Source: Adiantum capillus-veneris
Taxonomy: Eukaryota; Streptophyta; Polypodiopsida; Polypodiales; Pteridaceae
DNA length: 64,000 nt
Direction of reading: 5' to 3'
NCBI GenBank assembly: GCA_014529385.2
Contig: CM043944.1
Coordinates: forward strand, 77,641,884 to 77,705,883
Shown here: positions 11,251 through 24,313 of the stretch, piece by piece
Position numbering within the stretch: position 1 is the stretch's first letter
Layout of the letters: each line of letters starts with the position of its first letter
The notes under the pieces: generated by a model
Database searches by the model: none
Told to the model about the DNA's origin: nothing
The model's input: only the letters and a program-made list of their open reading frames with translations
Translations under genes and position numbers: made by a program

Positions 11251-12460
11251 ACCCTTACCACAAGTGGTGGACCTTAAGACCAATGGACTATAAGGACCTC
11301 CAACAATACCTTGTACACTCAATCCTTCTTGGTATCTAGGTTGGACAAGTGGTGGACCTTGTTCAAATTCTCTAACCACTCTCTCTAACATGGTGACATA
11401 ATTTAGGTGTGATAAATTCATATCTATGCAAACTAATATCAGTTTAGGCTTGTTAATTTGAATTTGTTTGAATTTATGTACAATATAATGATTTGAGGTT
11501 TGCATATTTGAATTTAGGTGGTATAATGATATCTTTTTGTGGTAAACTTGAATTTAAAATCAATTTCGCGTGGAATATTTTAAATTTAAGTAGTAAAATT
11601 TAAATTTTTATAAAAAAGTTTGAATTTTAAAATTTGGGCGGGATAGTTTAAAATTTAGGCGGGATATTTAAGATTTGGGAGGGATATTTTAAATTTAGGC
11701 GGGAAGGTTTTGAATTTATAGCGAGATCTCCCTTACAGAAGAGAGTATAGGTTGGACAAGTGGTGGACCTTCAAGCTAGAGCATCCATGCTACTGGACAT
11801 GATAGGTAGGGAATCTAGTTGAATATTGTATGTATAATATATATGTAATAGATCTAGCTTGGACAAGTGGTGGACCTTGGAATAAAACCCCATGTAAAAC
11901 ATATCATGCACATTCCAAGTGGTCAAAAAAAATATCATTTAGAATATAGCCTTATAGGTTGGACAAGTGGTCGACCTTAGAACCTAGATATTCTTCATAT
12001 AATGACATAGCGTGGAAAACTGGTGAATCTTGAGACCAAACCATGCTACTAGCGATAATAGCTTGGACAAGTGGTGGACCTTGAAAGTAAACCCCCCATC
12101 TACGAAATATCGTGGGTTTAAGGTATTTCGATGGAGCCTAGCATCTTGGAGACATCGTGCATCTTGCTTCTCTTCATGCTTCAATGGAGCCTATCTTGGA
12201 CAAATGGTGGAGCATCCTTCTCTCCATGTTTCAATGGACCCTAGCTTGGACAAGTGGTGGACCTTTACTTCTCTCTATTATTCAATAGAGTTAGCTTGGA
12301 CAAGTGGTGGACCTTGGAACCAAACCCCCATTTAAAACCTATCATGGTCACTCCAAGTGGTGAGAAAGAATAACCTTTAAGATATAGCCTTATAGGTTGG
12401 ACAAGTGGTGGACCTTAACACCCTAATATTCTTAATATAATGACATAGAGTGAAAAAGTG
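11251..12460 (+). repeat. Satellite block B, leading edge (forward)
   Basis: Scattered forward copies of the 20-mer (11253, 11342, 11752, 11862, 11958, then dense from 12059) are interspersed with AT-rich unique sequence (11400-11740). The first full unit of about 438 bp runs from 12023 to 12460. Confidence 0.85.
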
Positions 12461-15400
12461 GTGAATCTTGAGACAAAACCACTCGTGCTACTAGCACTAA
12501 TAGCTTGGACAAGTGGTGGACCTTGAACGTAAACCCCCCATGTTTCAATAGAGTTAGCTTCGACAAATGGTGGAGCATCCTTCTCTCCATGTTTCAATGG
12601 ACCTAGCTTGGACAAGTGGTGGACCTTTGTTTCTCTCTATGTTTCAATAGAGTTAGCTTGGACAAGTGGTGGACCTTGGAACCAAACCCCATGTAAAACT
12701 TATCATGGTCACTCTAAGTGTAATAAAGAATAACCTTTAAGATGTAGCCTTATAGGTTGGACAAGTGGTGGACCTTAACACGCGCATATTCTTAATTAAT
12801 GACATAGAGTGGAAAAGTGGTGAATCTTGAGACCAAACCACTCAGGCTACTAGCAATAATAGCTTGGACAAGTGGGACCTTGAATGTAAACCCCTCATCT
12901 ACGAAATATCGTGGGTTTAATGTATTTCGATGGAGCCTAGCATCTTGGAGACATGGTGCAGCTTGCTTCTCGTCATGTTTCAATGGATCCTATCTTGGAC
13001 AAATGGTGGAGCATCCTTCTCTCCATGTTTCAATGGACCCTAGCTTGGACAAGTGGTGGACCTTTGTTTCTCTCTATGTTTCAATAGAGTTAGCTTGGAC
13101 AAGTGGTGGACCTTGGAACCAAACCCCCATGTAAAACCTATCATGGTCACTCCAAGTGGTAAGAAAGAATAACCTTTAAGATGTAGCCTTATAGGTTGGA
13201 CAAGTGGTGGACCTTAACACGCCTTCTTATATATCTTAATAAAGACATAGAGTGGAAAAGTGGTGAATCTTGAGACCAAACCACTCAGGCTACTAGCAAT
13301 AATAGCTTGGACAAGTGTGGACCTTGAATGTAAACCCCTCATCTACGACATATCGTGGGTTTAATGTTTTTCGATGGAGCCTAGCATCTTGGAGACATGG
13401 TGCACCTTGCTTCTCCTCATGTTGAATGGAGCCTACCTTGGACAAATGGTGGAGCATCCTTCTCTCCATGTTTCAATGGACCCTAGCTTGGACAAGGGTG
13501 GACCTTTGCTTCTCTCTATGTTTCAATAGAGTTAGCTTGGACAAGTGGTGGACCTTGGAACCAAACCCCCATGTAAAACCTATCATGGTCACTCCAAGTA
13601 GTAAGAAAGAATAACCTTTAAGATGTAGCCTTATAGGTTGGACAAGTGGTGGACCTTAACACCCACATATTCTTAATAAAAGTGGTGAATCTTGAGACCA
13701 AACCACTCACGCTACTAGCAAAATAGCTTGGACAAGTGGTGGACCTTGAATGTAAACCCCTCATCTACGAAATATCGTGGGTTTAATGTATTTCGATGGA
13801 GCCTAGCATCTTGGAGACATGGTGCAGCTTGCTTCTCGTCATGTTTCAATGAGCCTATCTTGGACAAATGGTGGAGCATCCTTCTCTCCATGTTTCAATG
13901 GACCCTAGCTTGGACAAGTGGTGGACCTTTGTTTCTCTCTATGTTTCAATAGAGTTAGCTTGGACAAGTGGTGGACCTTGGAACCAAACCCCCATGTAAA
14001 ACCTATCATGGTCACTCAAGTGGTAAGAAAGAATAACCTTTAAGATGTAGCCTTATAGGTTGGACAAGTGGTGGACCTTAACACGCCATATTCTTAATAT
14101 AATGACATAGAGTGGAAAAGTGGTGAATCTTGAGACCAAACCACTCAGGCTACTACCAATAATAGCTTGGACAAGTGTTGGACCTTGAATGTAAACCCCT
14201 CATCTACGACATATCATGGGTTTAATGTTTTTCGATGGAGCCTAGCATCTTGGAGTCATGGTGCACCTTGCTTCTCCTCATGTTTCAATGGAGCCTACCT
14301 GGACAAATGGTGGAGCATCCTTCTCTCCATGTTTCAATGGACCCTAGCTTAGACAAGGGGTGGACCTTTGCTTCTCTCTATGTTTCAATAGAGTTAGCTT
14401 GGACAAGTGGTGGACCTTGGAACCAAACCCCCATGTAAAACCTATCATGGTCTCCAAGTAGTAAGAAAGAATAACCTTTAAGATGTAGCCTTATAGGTTG
14501 GACAAGTGTGGACCTTAACACCCACATATTCTTAATAAAAGTGGTGAATCTTGAGACCAAACCACTCACGCTACTAGCAATAATAGCTAGGGAAACATTA
14601 AGAATATAGTCTTTCAAGAGGTGAAAAGAATAACCATTAAGATATAGTCTTATAGGTTTGACAAGTGGTGGACCTTAACACCCAAATATTCTTAATATAA
14701 TGATAGAGAGTGGAAAAGTGGTGAAACTTGAGACCAAACCACTCATGCTACTAGCGATAATAGGTTGGACAAATTGTTGATCTTGAATGTAAACTCCCAT
14801 GTACAAAATAACGTGGGTTTAAGGTATTTCGATGGAGTCTAGAATCTTGGAGATATGGTGCAGCTTGCTCTCTTCATGTTTCAATGGAGCCTATCTTGGA
14901 CAAATGGTGGAGCATCCTTCTCTCCATGTTTCAATAGACCCTAGCTTAGACAAGTGGTGGACCTTTGCTTCTCTCTATGTTTCAATAGAGTTAGCTTGGA
15001 CAAGTGGTGGACCTTGGAACCAACCCCCATGTAAAACCTTCATGGTCACTCCAAGTGGTCAGAAAGAATAATCATTAAGATATAGTCTTATAGGTTGGAC
15101 AAGTGGTGGACCTTAATACCCAAATATTCTTAATATAATAACACAGAGTGAAAAAGTGGTGAATCTTGAGACCAAACCCCTCATGCTACTAGCGTTAATA
15201 GTTGGACAAGTGGTGGACCTTGAATGTAAACCCTTCCCATGTTTCAATAGAGTTAGCTTCGACAAATGGTGGAGCATCCTTCTCTCCATGTTTCAATGGA
15301 GCCTAGCTTGGACAAGTGGTGGACCTTTGCTTCTCTCTATGAGAAGAATAAAGTTAGCTTGGACAAGTGGTGGACCTTGGAACTAAACCCCTGTGTAAAA

Positions 15401-16396
15401 CATATCATGGACATTTCAAGTGGTGAGAAAGAATACCCTTTAAGATATACGCTTATAGGTTGGACAAGTGGTTGACCTTAACACCTAGATCTTCTTTATA
15501 TAATGACATAGAGTGGAAAAGTGGTGAATCTTGAGACCAAACCACTCAGCTACTAGGGATAATAGCTTGGAAAAGTGACTGACCTTGACGTTAAACCCCA
15601 CATGTAAACAATATCGTGGTTTAAGGTATTTCAATGGATCCTAGAATCTTGGAGACATGGTGCAACTTGCTTCTTTTCATGTTTCAATGAGCCTATCTTC
15701 CACCAATGGGGATCATCCTTCTCTAAATGTCTCAGTGGAGCCTAGCTTGGACAAGTGGTGGACCTTTGCTTCTCTCTATGTTTCCATAGAGTTAGCTTGG
15801 ACAAGTGGTGGACCTTGAAACCAAACCCCCATGTAAAACATATCATGGTCATTCCAAGTGGTGAGAATAATACCCTTTAAGATCTAGCCTTATAGGTTGG
15901 ACAAGTGGGTCGACCTTAGAACCCAGATCTTCATAATATAACGACATAGAGTGAAAAGTGGTAAATCTTGAGACCCAACCACTAGTGCTACTAGGGATAA
16001 TAGCTTGGAAAGTGGTGACCTTGACGTTAAACCCCACATGTAAACAATATCGTGGGTTTAAGTATTTCAATGGCCCTAGATCTTGGAGACATGGTGCAGC
16101 TTGCTTCCCTTCATGTTTCAATGGAGCCTATCTTGGACAAATGGTGGAGCATCCTTCTCTCCATGTTTCAATGGACCCTAGCTTGGACAAGTGGTGGACC
16201 TGTACTTCTCTCTATTATTCAATAGAGTTAGCTTGGACAAGTGGTGGACCTTGGAACCAACCCCCATTTAAAACCTATCATGGTCACTCCAAGTGGTGAG
16301 AAAGAATAACCTTTAAGATATAGCCTTATAGGTTGGACAAGTGGTGGACCTTAACACCCTAATATTCTTAATATAATGACATAGAGTGAAAAAGTG
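12461..16396 (+). repeat. Higher-order satellite repeat, copy 1 (3936 bp)
   Basis: Using the phrase GTGAATCTTGAGAC as phase mark, subunits begin at 12461, 12820, 13263, 13685, 14123, 14544, 14721, 15159, 15524 and 15961. Their lengths are 359, 443, 422, 438, 421, 177, 438, 365, 437 and 436. Full subunits hold seven variants of the 20-mer separated by blocks such as CTCCATGTTTCAATGGA; short ones lack defined internal blocks. The same length series recurs in copies 2 and 3. Confidence 0.9.
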
Positions 16397-19300
16397 GTGA
16401 ATCTTGAGACAAAACCACTCGTGCTACTAGCACTAATAGCTTGGACAAGTGGTGGACCTTGAATGTAAACCCCCATGTTTCAATAGAGTTAGCTTCGCAA
16501 ATGGTGGAGCATCCTTCTCTCCATGTTTCAATGGACCCTAGCTTGGACAAGTGGTGGACCTTTGTTTCTCTCTATGTTTCAATAGAGTTAGCTTGGACAA
16601 GTGGTGGACCTTGGAACCAAACCCCCATGTAAAACCTATCATGGTCACTCTAAGTGGTAAGAAAGAATAACCTTTAAGATGTAGCCTTATAGGTTGGACA
16701 AGTGGTGGACCTTAACACCGCATATTCTTAATTTAATGACATAGAGTGGAAAAGTGGTGAATCTTGAGACCAAACCACTCAGGCTACTAGCAATATAGCT
16801 TGGACAAGTGGTGGACCTTGAATGTAAACCCCTCATCTACGAAATATCGTGGGTTTAATGTATTTCGATGGAGCCTAGCATCTTGGAGACATGGTGCAGC
16901 TTGCTTCTCGTCATGTTTCAATGGATCCTATCTTGGACAAATGGTGGAGCATCCTTCTCTCCATGTTTCAATGGACCCTAGCTTGACAAGTGGTGGACCT
17001 TTGTTTCTCTCTATGTTTCAATAGAGTTAGCTTGGACAAGTGGTGGACCTGGAACCAAACCCCCATGTAAAACCTATCATGGTCACTCCAAGTGGTAATA
17101 GAGAATAACCTTTAAGATGTAGCCTTATAGGTTGGACAAGTGGTGGACCTTAACACGCGCATATTCTTAATATAATGACATAGAGTGGAAAAGTGGTGAA
17201 TCTTGAGACCAAACCACTCAGCTACTAGCATAATAGCTTGGACAAGTGTGGACCTTGAATGTAAACCCCTCATCTACGACATATCGTGGGTTTAATGTTT
17301 TTCGATGGAGCCTAGCATCTTGGAGACATGGTGCACCTTGCTTCTCCTCATGTTTCAATGGAGCCTACCTTGGACAAATGGTGGAGCATCCTTCTCTCCA
17401 TGTTTCAATGGACCCTAGCTTAGACAAGGGGTGGACCTTTGCTTCTCTCTATGTTTCAATAGAGTTAGCTTGGACAAGTGGTGGACCTTGGAACCAAACC
17501 CATGTAAAACCTATCATGGTCACTCCAAGTAGTAAGAAAGAATAACCTTTAAGATGTAGCCTTATAGGTTGGACAAGTGGTGGACCTTAACACCCACATA
17601 TTCTTAATAAAAGTGGTGAATCTTGAGACCAAACCACTCACGCTACTAGCAATAATAGCTTGGACAAGTGGTGGACCTTGAATGTAAACCCCTCATCTAC
17701 GAAATATCGTGGGTTTAATGTATTTCGATGGAGCCTAGCATCTTGGAGACATGGTGCAGCTTGCTTCTCGTCATGTTTCAATGGAGCCTATCTTGGACAA
17801 ATGGTGGAGCATCCTTCTCTCCATGTTTCAATGGACCCTAGCTTGGACAAGTGGTGGACCTTTGTTTCTCTCTATGTTTCAATAGAGTTAGCTTGGACAA
17901 GTGGTGGACCTTGGAACCAAACCCCCATGTAAAACCTATCATGGTCACTCCAGTGGTAAAAAGAATAACCTTTAAGATGTAGCCTTATAGGTTGGACAAG
18001 TGGTGGACCTTAACACGCGCATATTCTTAATATAATGACATAGAGTGGAAAAGTGGTGAATCTTGAGACCAAACCACTCAGGCTACTACAATAATAGCTT
18101 GGACAAGTGTTGGACCTTGAATGTAAACCCCTCATCTACGACATATCATGGGTTTAATGTTTTTCGATGGAGCCTAGCATCTTGGAGTCATGGTGCACCT
18201 TGATTCTCCTCATGTTTCAATGGAGCCTACCTTGGACAAATGGTGGAGCATCCTTCTCTCCATGTTTCAATGGACCCTAGCTTAGACAAGGGGTGGACCT
18301 TTGCTTCTCTCTATGTTTCAATAGAGTTAGCTTGGACAAGTGGTGGACCTTGGAACCAAACCCCCATGTAAAACCTATCATGGTCACTCCAAGTAGTAAG
18401 AAAGAATAACCTTTAAGATGTAGCCTTATAGGTTGGACAAGTGGTGGACCTTAACACCCACATATTCTTAATAAAAGTGGTGAATCTTGAGACCAAACCA
18501 CTCACGCTACTAGCAATAATAGCTAGGGATAACCATTAAGATATAGTCTTTCAAGAGGTGAGAAAGAATAACCATTAAGATATAGTCTTATAGGTTGGAC
18601 AAGTGGTGACCTTAACACCCAAATATTCTTATATAATGATAGAGAGTGGAAAAGTGTGAATCTTGAGACCAAACACTCATGCTACTAGCGATAATAGGTT
18701 GGACAAATTGTTGATCTTGAATGTAAACTCCCCATGTACAAAATAACGTGGGTTTAAGGTATTTCGATGGAGTCTAGAATCTTGGAGATATGGTGCACTT
18801 GCTTCTCTTCATGTTTCAATGGAGTCTATCTTGGACAAATGGTGGAGCATCCTTCTCTCCATGTTTCAATAACCCTAGCTTAGACAAGTGGTGGACCTTT
18901 GCTTCTCTCTATTTTAATAGATTAGCTTGGACAAGTGGTGGACCTTGGAACCAACCCCCCATGTAAAACCTTTCATGGTCACTCCAAGTGGTCAGAAAGA
19001 ATAATCATTAAGATATAGTCTTATAGGTTGGACAAGTGGTGGACCTTAATACCCAAATATTCTTAATATAATAACACAGAGTGAAAAAGTGGTGAATCTT
19101 GAGACCAAACCCCTCATGCTACTAGCGTTAATAGGTGGACAACTGGTGGACCTTGAATGTAAACCTTCCAGTTTCAATAGATTAGCTTCGACAAATGGTG
19201 GAGCATCCTTCTCTCCATTTTCAATGGAGCCTAGCTTGGACAAGTGGTGGACTTTTGCTTCTCTCTATGAAAAATAAAGTTATCTGGATAAGTGGTGGAC

Positions 19301-20381
19301 CTTGGAACTAAACCCCTATGTAAAACTATCATGGACATTTCAAGTGGTGAGAAAGAATACCCTTTAAGATATACGCTTATAGGTTGGACAAGTGGTTGAC
19401 CTTAACACCTAGATCTTCTTATATAATGACATAGAGTGGAAAAGTGGTGAATCTTGAGACCAAACACTCATGCTACTAGGAATAATAGCTTGAAAAGTGA
19501 CTGACCTTGACGTTAACCCCATGTAAACAATATCGTGGGTTTAAGGTATTTCAATGGATCCTAGAATCTTGAGACATGGTGCAACTTGCTTCTATTCATG
19601 ATTCTTGAATTAAGCCTGATACTATCACAACCAAGGGTGCAGGGATCTTCCATGCTTCTTTTCATGTTTCAATGAAGCCTATCTTGGACAATGGGGGAGC
19701 ATCCTTCTCTAAATGTTTCAGTGAGCCTAGCTTACAAGTGGTGGACCTTTGCTTCTCTCTATGTTTCAATAGAGTTAGCTTGGACAAGTGGTGGACCTTG
19801 GAACCAAACCCCCATGTAAAACATATCATGGTCATTCCAAGTGGTGAAAATAATACCCTTTAAGATCTAGCCTTATAGGTTGGACAAGTGGTCGACCTTA
19901 GAACCTAGATCTTCATAATATAACGACATAGAGTGAAAAAGTGGTAAATCTTGAGACCCAACACTAGTGCTACTAGCATAATAGCTTGGAAAAGTGACTG
20001 ACCTTGACGTGTAAACCCCACATGTAAACAATATCGTGGGTTTAAGGTATTTCAATGGATCCTAGATCTTGGAGACATGGTGCAGATTGCTTCCCTTCAT
20101 GTTTCAATGGAGCCTATCTTGGACAAATGGTGGAGCATCCTTCTCTCCATGTTTCAATGGACCCTAGCTTGGACAAGTGGTGGACCTTACTTCTCTCTAT
20201 TATTTCAATAGAGTTAGCTTGGACAAGTGGTGGACCTTGAACCAAACCCCATGTAAAACCTATCATGGTCACTCCAAGTGGTGAGAAAGAATAACCTTTA
20301 AGATATAGCCTTATAGGTTGGACAAGTGGTGGACCTTAACACCCTAATATTCTTAATATAATGACATAGAGTGAAAAAGTG
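16397..20381 (+). repeat. Higher-order satellite repeat, copy 2 (3985 bp)
   Basis: Subunits begin at 16397, 16757, 17196, 17616, 18056, 18480, 18657, 19092 and onward (360, 439, 420, 440, 424, 177, 435, ...), the same order as copy 1. It is longer because of an insertion of about 55 bp at about 19602-19655 (text beginning ATTCTTGAATTAAGCC) that the other copies lack. Confidence 0.9.
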
Positions 20382-23300
20382 GTGAATCTTGAGACAAAAC
20401 CACTCGTGCTACTAGCACTAATAGCTTGGACAAGTGGTGGACCTTGAATGTAAACCCCCCATGTTTCAATAGAGTTAGCTTCGACAAATGGTGGAGCATC
20501 CTTCTCTCCATGTTTCAATGGACCCTAGCTTGGACAAGTGGTGGACCTTTGTTTCTCTCTATGTTTCAATAGAGTTAGCTTGGACAAGTGGTGGACCTTG
20601 GAACCAAACCCCCATGTAAAACCTATCATGGTCACTCTAAGTGGTAAGAAAGAATAACCTTTAAGATGTAGCCTTATAGGTTGGACAAGTGGTGGACCTT
20701 AACACGCGCATATTCTTAATTTAATGACAAAGAGTGGAAAAGTGGTGAATCTTGAGACCAAACCACTCAGGCTACTAGCAATAATAGCTTGGACAAGTGG
20801 TGGACCTTGAATGTAAACCCTCATCTACGAAATATCGTGGGTTTAATGTATTTCGATGGAGCCTAGCATCTTGGAGACATGGTGCAGCTTGCTTCTCGTC
20901 ATGTTTCAATGGATCCTATCTTGGACAAATGGTGGAGCATCCTTCTCTCCATGTTTCAATGGACCCTAGCTTGGACAAGTGGTGGACCTTTGTTTCTCTC
21001 TATGTTTCAATAGAGTTAGCTTGGACAAGTGGTGGACCTTGGAACCAAACCCCCATGTAAAACTATCTATCATGGTCACTCCAAGTGGTAATAGAGAATA
21101 ACCTTTAAGATGTAGCCTTATAGGTTGGACAAGTGGTGGACCTTAAACACGCGCATATTCTTAATATAATGACATAGAGTGAAAAGTGGTGAATCTTGAG
21201 ACCAAACCACTCAGGCTACTACAATAATAGCTTGGACAAGTGTGGACCTTGAATGTAAACCCCTCATCTACGACATATCGTGGGTTTAATGTTTTTCGAT
21301 GGAGCCTAGCATCTTGGAGACATGGTGCACCTTGCTTCTCCTCATGTTTCAATGGAGCCTACCTTGGACAAATGGTGGAGCATCCTTCTCTCCATGTTTC
21401 AATGGACCCTAGCTTAGACAAGGGTGGACCTTTGCTTCTCTCTATTTCAATAGAGTTAGCTTGGACAAGTGGTGGACCTTGGAACCAAACCCCCATGTAA
21501 AACCTATCATGGTCACTCCAAGTAGTAAGAAAGAATAACCTTTAAGATGTAGCCTTATAGGTTGGACAAGTGGTGGACCTTAACACCCACATATTCTTAA
21601 TAAAAGTGGTGAATCTTGAGACCAAACCACTCACGCTACTAGCAATAATAGCTTGGACAAGTGGTGGACCTTGAATGTAAACCCCTCATCTACGAAATAT
21701 CGTGGGTTTAATGTATTTCGATGGAGCTCTTGGAGACATGGTGCAGCTTGCTTCTCGTCATGTTTCAATGGAGCCTATCTTGGACAAATGGTGGAGCATC
21801 CTTCTCTCCATGTTTCAATGGACCCTAGCTTGGACAAGTGGTGGACCTTTGTTTCTCTCTATGTTTCAATAGAGTTAGCTTGGACAAGTGGTGGACCTTG
21901 GAACCAAACCCCATGTAAAACCTATCATGGTCACTCCAAGTGGTAAAAAGAATAACCTTTAAGATGTAGCCTTATAGGTTGGACAAGTGGTGGACCTTAA
22001 CACGCGCATATTCTTAATATAATGACATAGAGTGGAAAAGTGGTGAATCTTGAGACCAAACCACTCAGGCTACTACCAATAATAGCTTGGACAAGTGTTG
22101 GACCTTGAATGTAAACCCCTCATCTACGACATATCATGGGTTTAATGTTTTTCGATGGAGCCTAGCATCTTGGAGTCATGTGCACCTTGATTCTCCTCAT
22201 GTTTCAATGGAGCCTACTTGGACAAATGGTGGAGCATCCTTCTCTCCATGTTTCAATGGACCCTAGCTAGACAAGGGTGGACCTTTGCTTCTCTCTATGT
22301 TTCAATAGAGTTAGCTTGGACAAGTGGTGGACCTTGGAACCAAACCCCCATGTAAAACCTATCATGGTCACTCCAAGTAGTAAGAAAGAATAACCTTTAA
22401 GATGTAGCCTTATAGGTTGGACAAGTGGTGGACCTTAACACCCACATATTCTTAATAAAAGTGGTGAATCTTGAGACCAAACCACTCACGCTACTAGCAA
22501 TAATAGCTAGGGATAACCATTAAGATATAGTCTTTCAAGAGGTGAGAAAGAATAACCATTAAGATATAGTCTTATAGGTTGGACAAGTGGTGGACCTTAA
22601 CACCCAAATATTCATAATATAATGATAGAGAGTGGAAAAGTGGTGAATCTTGAGACCAAACACTCATGCTACTAGCGATAATAGTTGGACAAATTGTTGA
22701 TCTTGAATGTAAACTCCCCATGTACAAAATAACGTGGTTTAAGTATTTCGATGGAGTCTAGAATCTTGAGATATGGTGCAGCTTGCTTCTCTTCATGTTT
22801 CAATGGAGTCTATCTTGACAAATGGTGGAGCATCCTTCTCTCCATGTTTCAATAGACCCTAGCTTAGACAAGTGGTGGACCTTTGCTTCTCTCTATGTTT
22901 GAATAGAGTTAGCTTGGACAAGTGGTGGACCTTGGAACCAACCCCCATGTAAAACCTTCATGGTCACTCCAAGTGGCAGAAAGAATAATCATTAAGATAT
23001 AGTCTTATAGGTTGGACAAGTGGTGGACCTTAATACCCAAATATTCTTAATATAAAACACAGAGTGAAAAAAGTGGTGAATCTTGAGACCAAACCCTCAT
23101 GCTACTAGCGTTAATAGGTTGGACAACTGTGGACCTTGAATGTAAACCTTCCATGTTTCAATAGAGTTTAGCTTCGACAAATGGTGGAGCATCCTTCTCT
23201 CCATGTTTCAATGGAGCCTAGCTTGGACAAGTGGTGGACCTTTTGCTTCTCTCTATGAGAAGAATAAAGTTAGCTTGGATAAGTGGTGGACCTTGGAACC

Positions 23301-24313
23301 AACCCCTATGTAAAACATATCATGGACATTTCAAGTTGAGAAAGAATACCCTTTAAGATATACGCTTATAGGTTGGACAAGTGGTGACCTTAACACCTAG
23401 ATCTTCTTATATAATGACATAGAGTGGAAAAGTGGTGAATCTTGAGACCAAACCACTCATGCTACTAGGGATAATAGCTTGGAAAAGTGACTGACCTTGA
23501 CGTTAACCCCACATGTAAACAATATCGTGGGTTTAAGGTATTTCAATGGATCCTAGAATCTTGGAGACATGGTGCAACTTGCTTCTTTTCATGTTTCAAT
23601 GAAGCCTATCTTCCACCAATGGGGATCATCATCTTCTCTAAATGTCTCAGTGGAGCCTAGCTTGGACAAGTGGTGGACCTTTGCTTCTCTCTATGTTTCC
23701 ATAGAGTTTAGCTTGGACAAGTGGTGGACCTTGAAACAAACCCCCATGTAAAACATATCATGGTCATTCCAAGTGGTGAGAAATAATACCCTTTAAGATC
23801 TAGCTTATAGGTTGGACAAGTGGTCGACCTTAAACCTAGATCTTCATAATATAACGACATAGAGTGAAAAAGTGGTAAATCTTGAGACCAAACCACTAGT
23901 GCTACTAGGGATAATAGCTTGGAAAGTGACTGACCTTGACGTTAAACCCCCATGTACCAATATCGTGGGTTTAAGGTATTTCAATGGAGCCTAGAATCTT
24001 GGAGACATGGTGCAGATTGCTTCCCTTCATGTTTCAATGGAGCCTATCTTGACAAATGGTGGAGCATCCTTCTCTCCATGTTTCAATGGAGCCTAGCTTG
24101 GACAAGTGGTGGACCTTTGCTTCTCTCTATGTTTCAATAGAGTTAGCTTGGACAAGTGGTGGGCCTTGGAACCAAACTCCCATGTAAAACCTATCTTGGT
24201 AACTCCAAGTGGTGAGAAAGAATAAAGTTTAAGATATAGCCTTATAGGTTTGGACAAGTGGTGGACCTTAGCACCCAGATATTCTTAATAGAATGACATA
24301 GAGTGGAAAAATG
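20382..24313 (+). repeat. Higher-order satellite repeat, copy 3 (3932 bp)
   Basis: Subunits begin at 20382, 20745, 21189, 21609, 22043, 22464, 22643, 23076, 23435 and 23875 (363, 444, 420, 434, 421, 179, 433, 359, 440, 439). It is co-linear with copies 1 and 2 and very similar in sequence apart from many single-base gaps. Confidence 0.9.
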
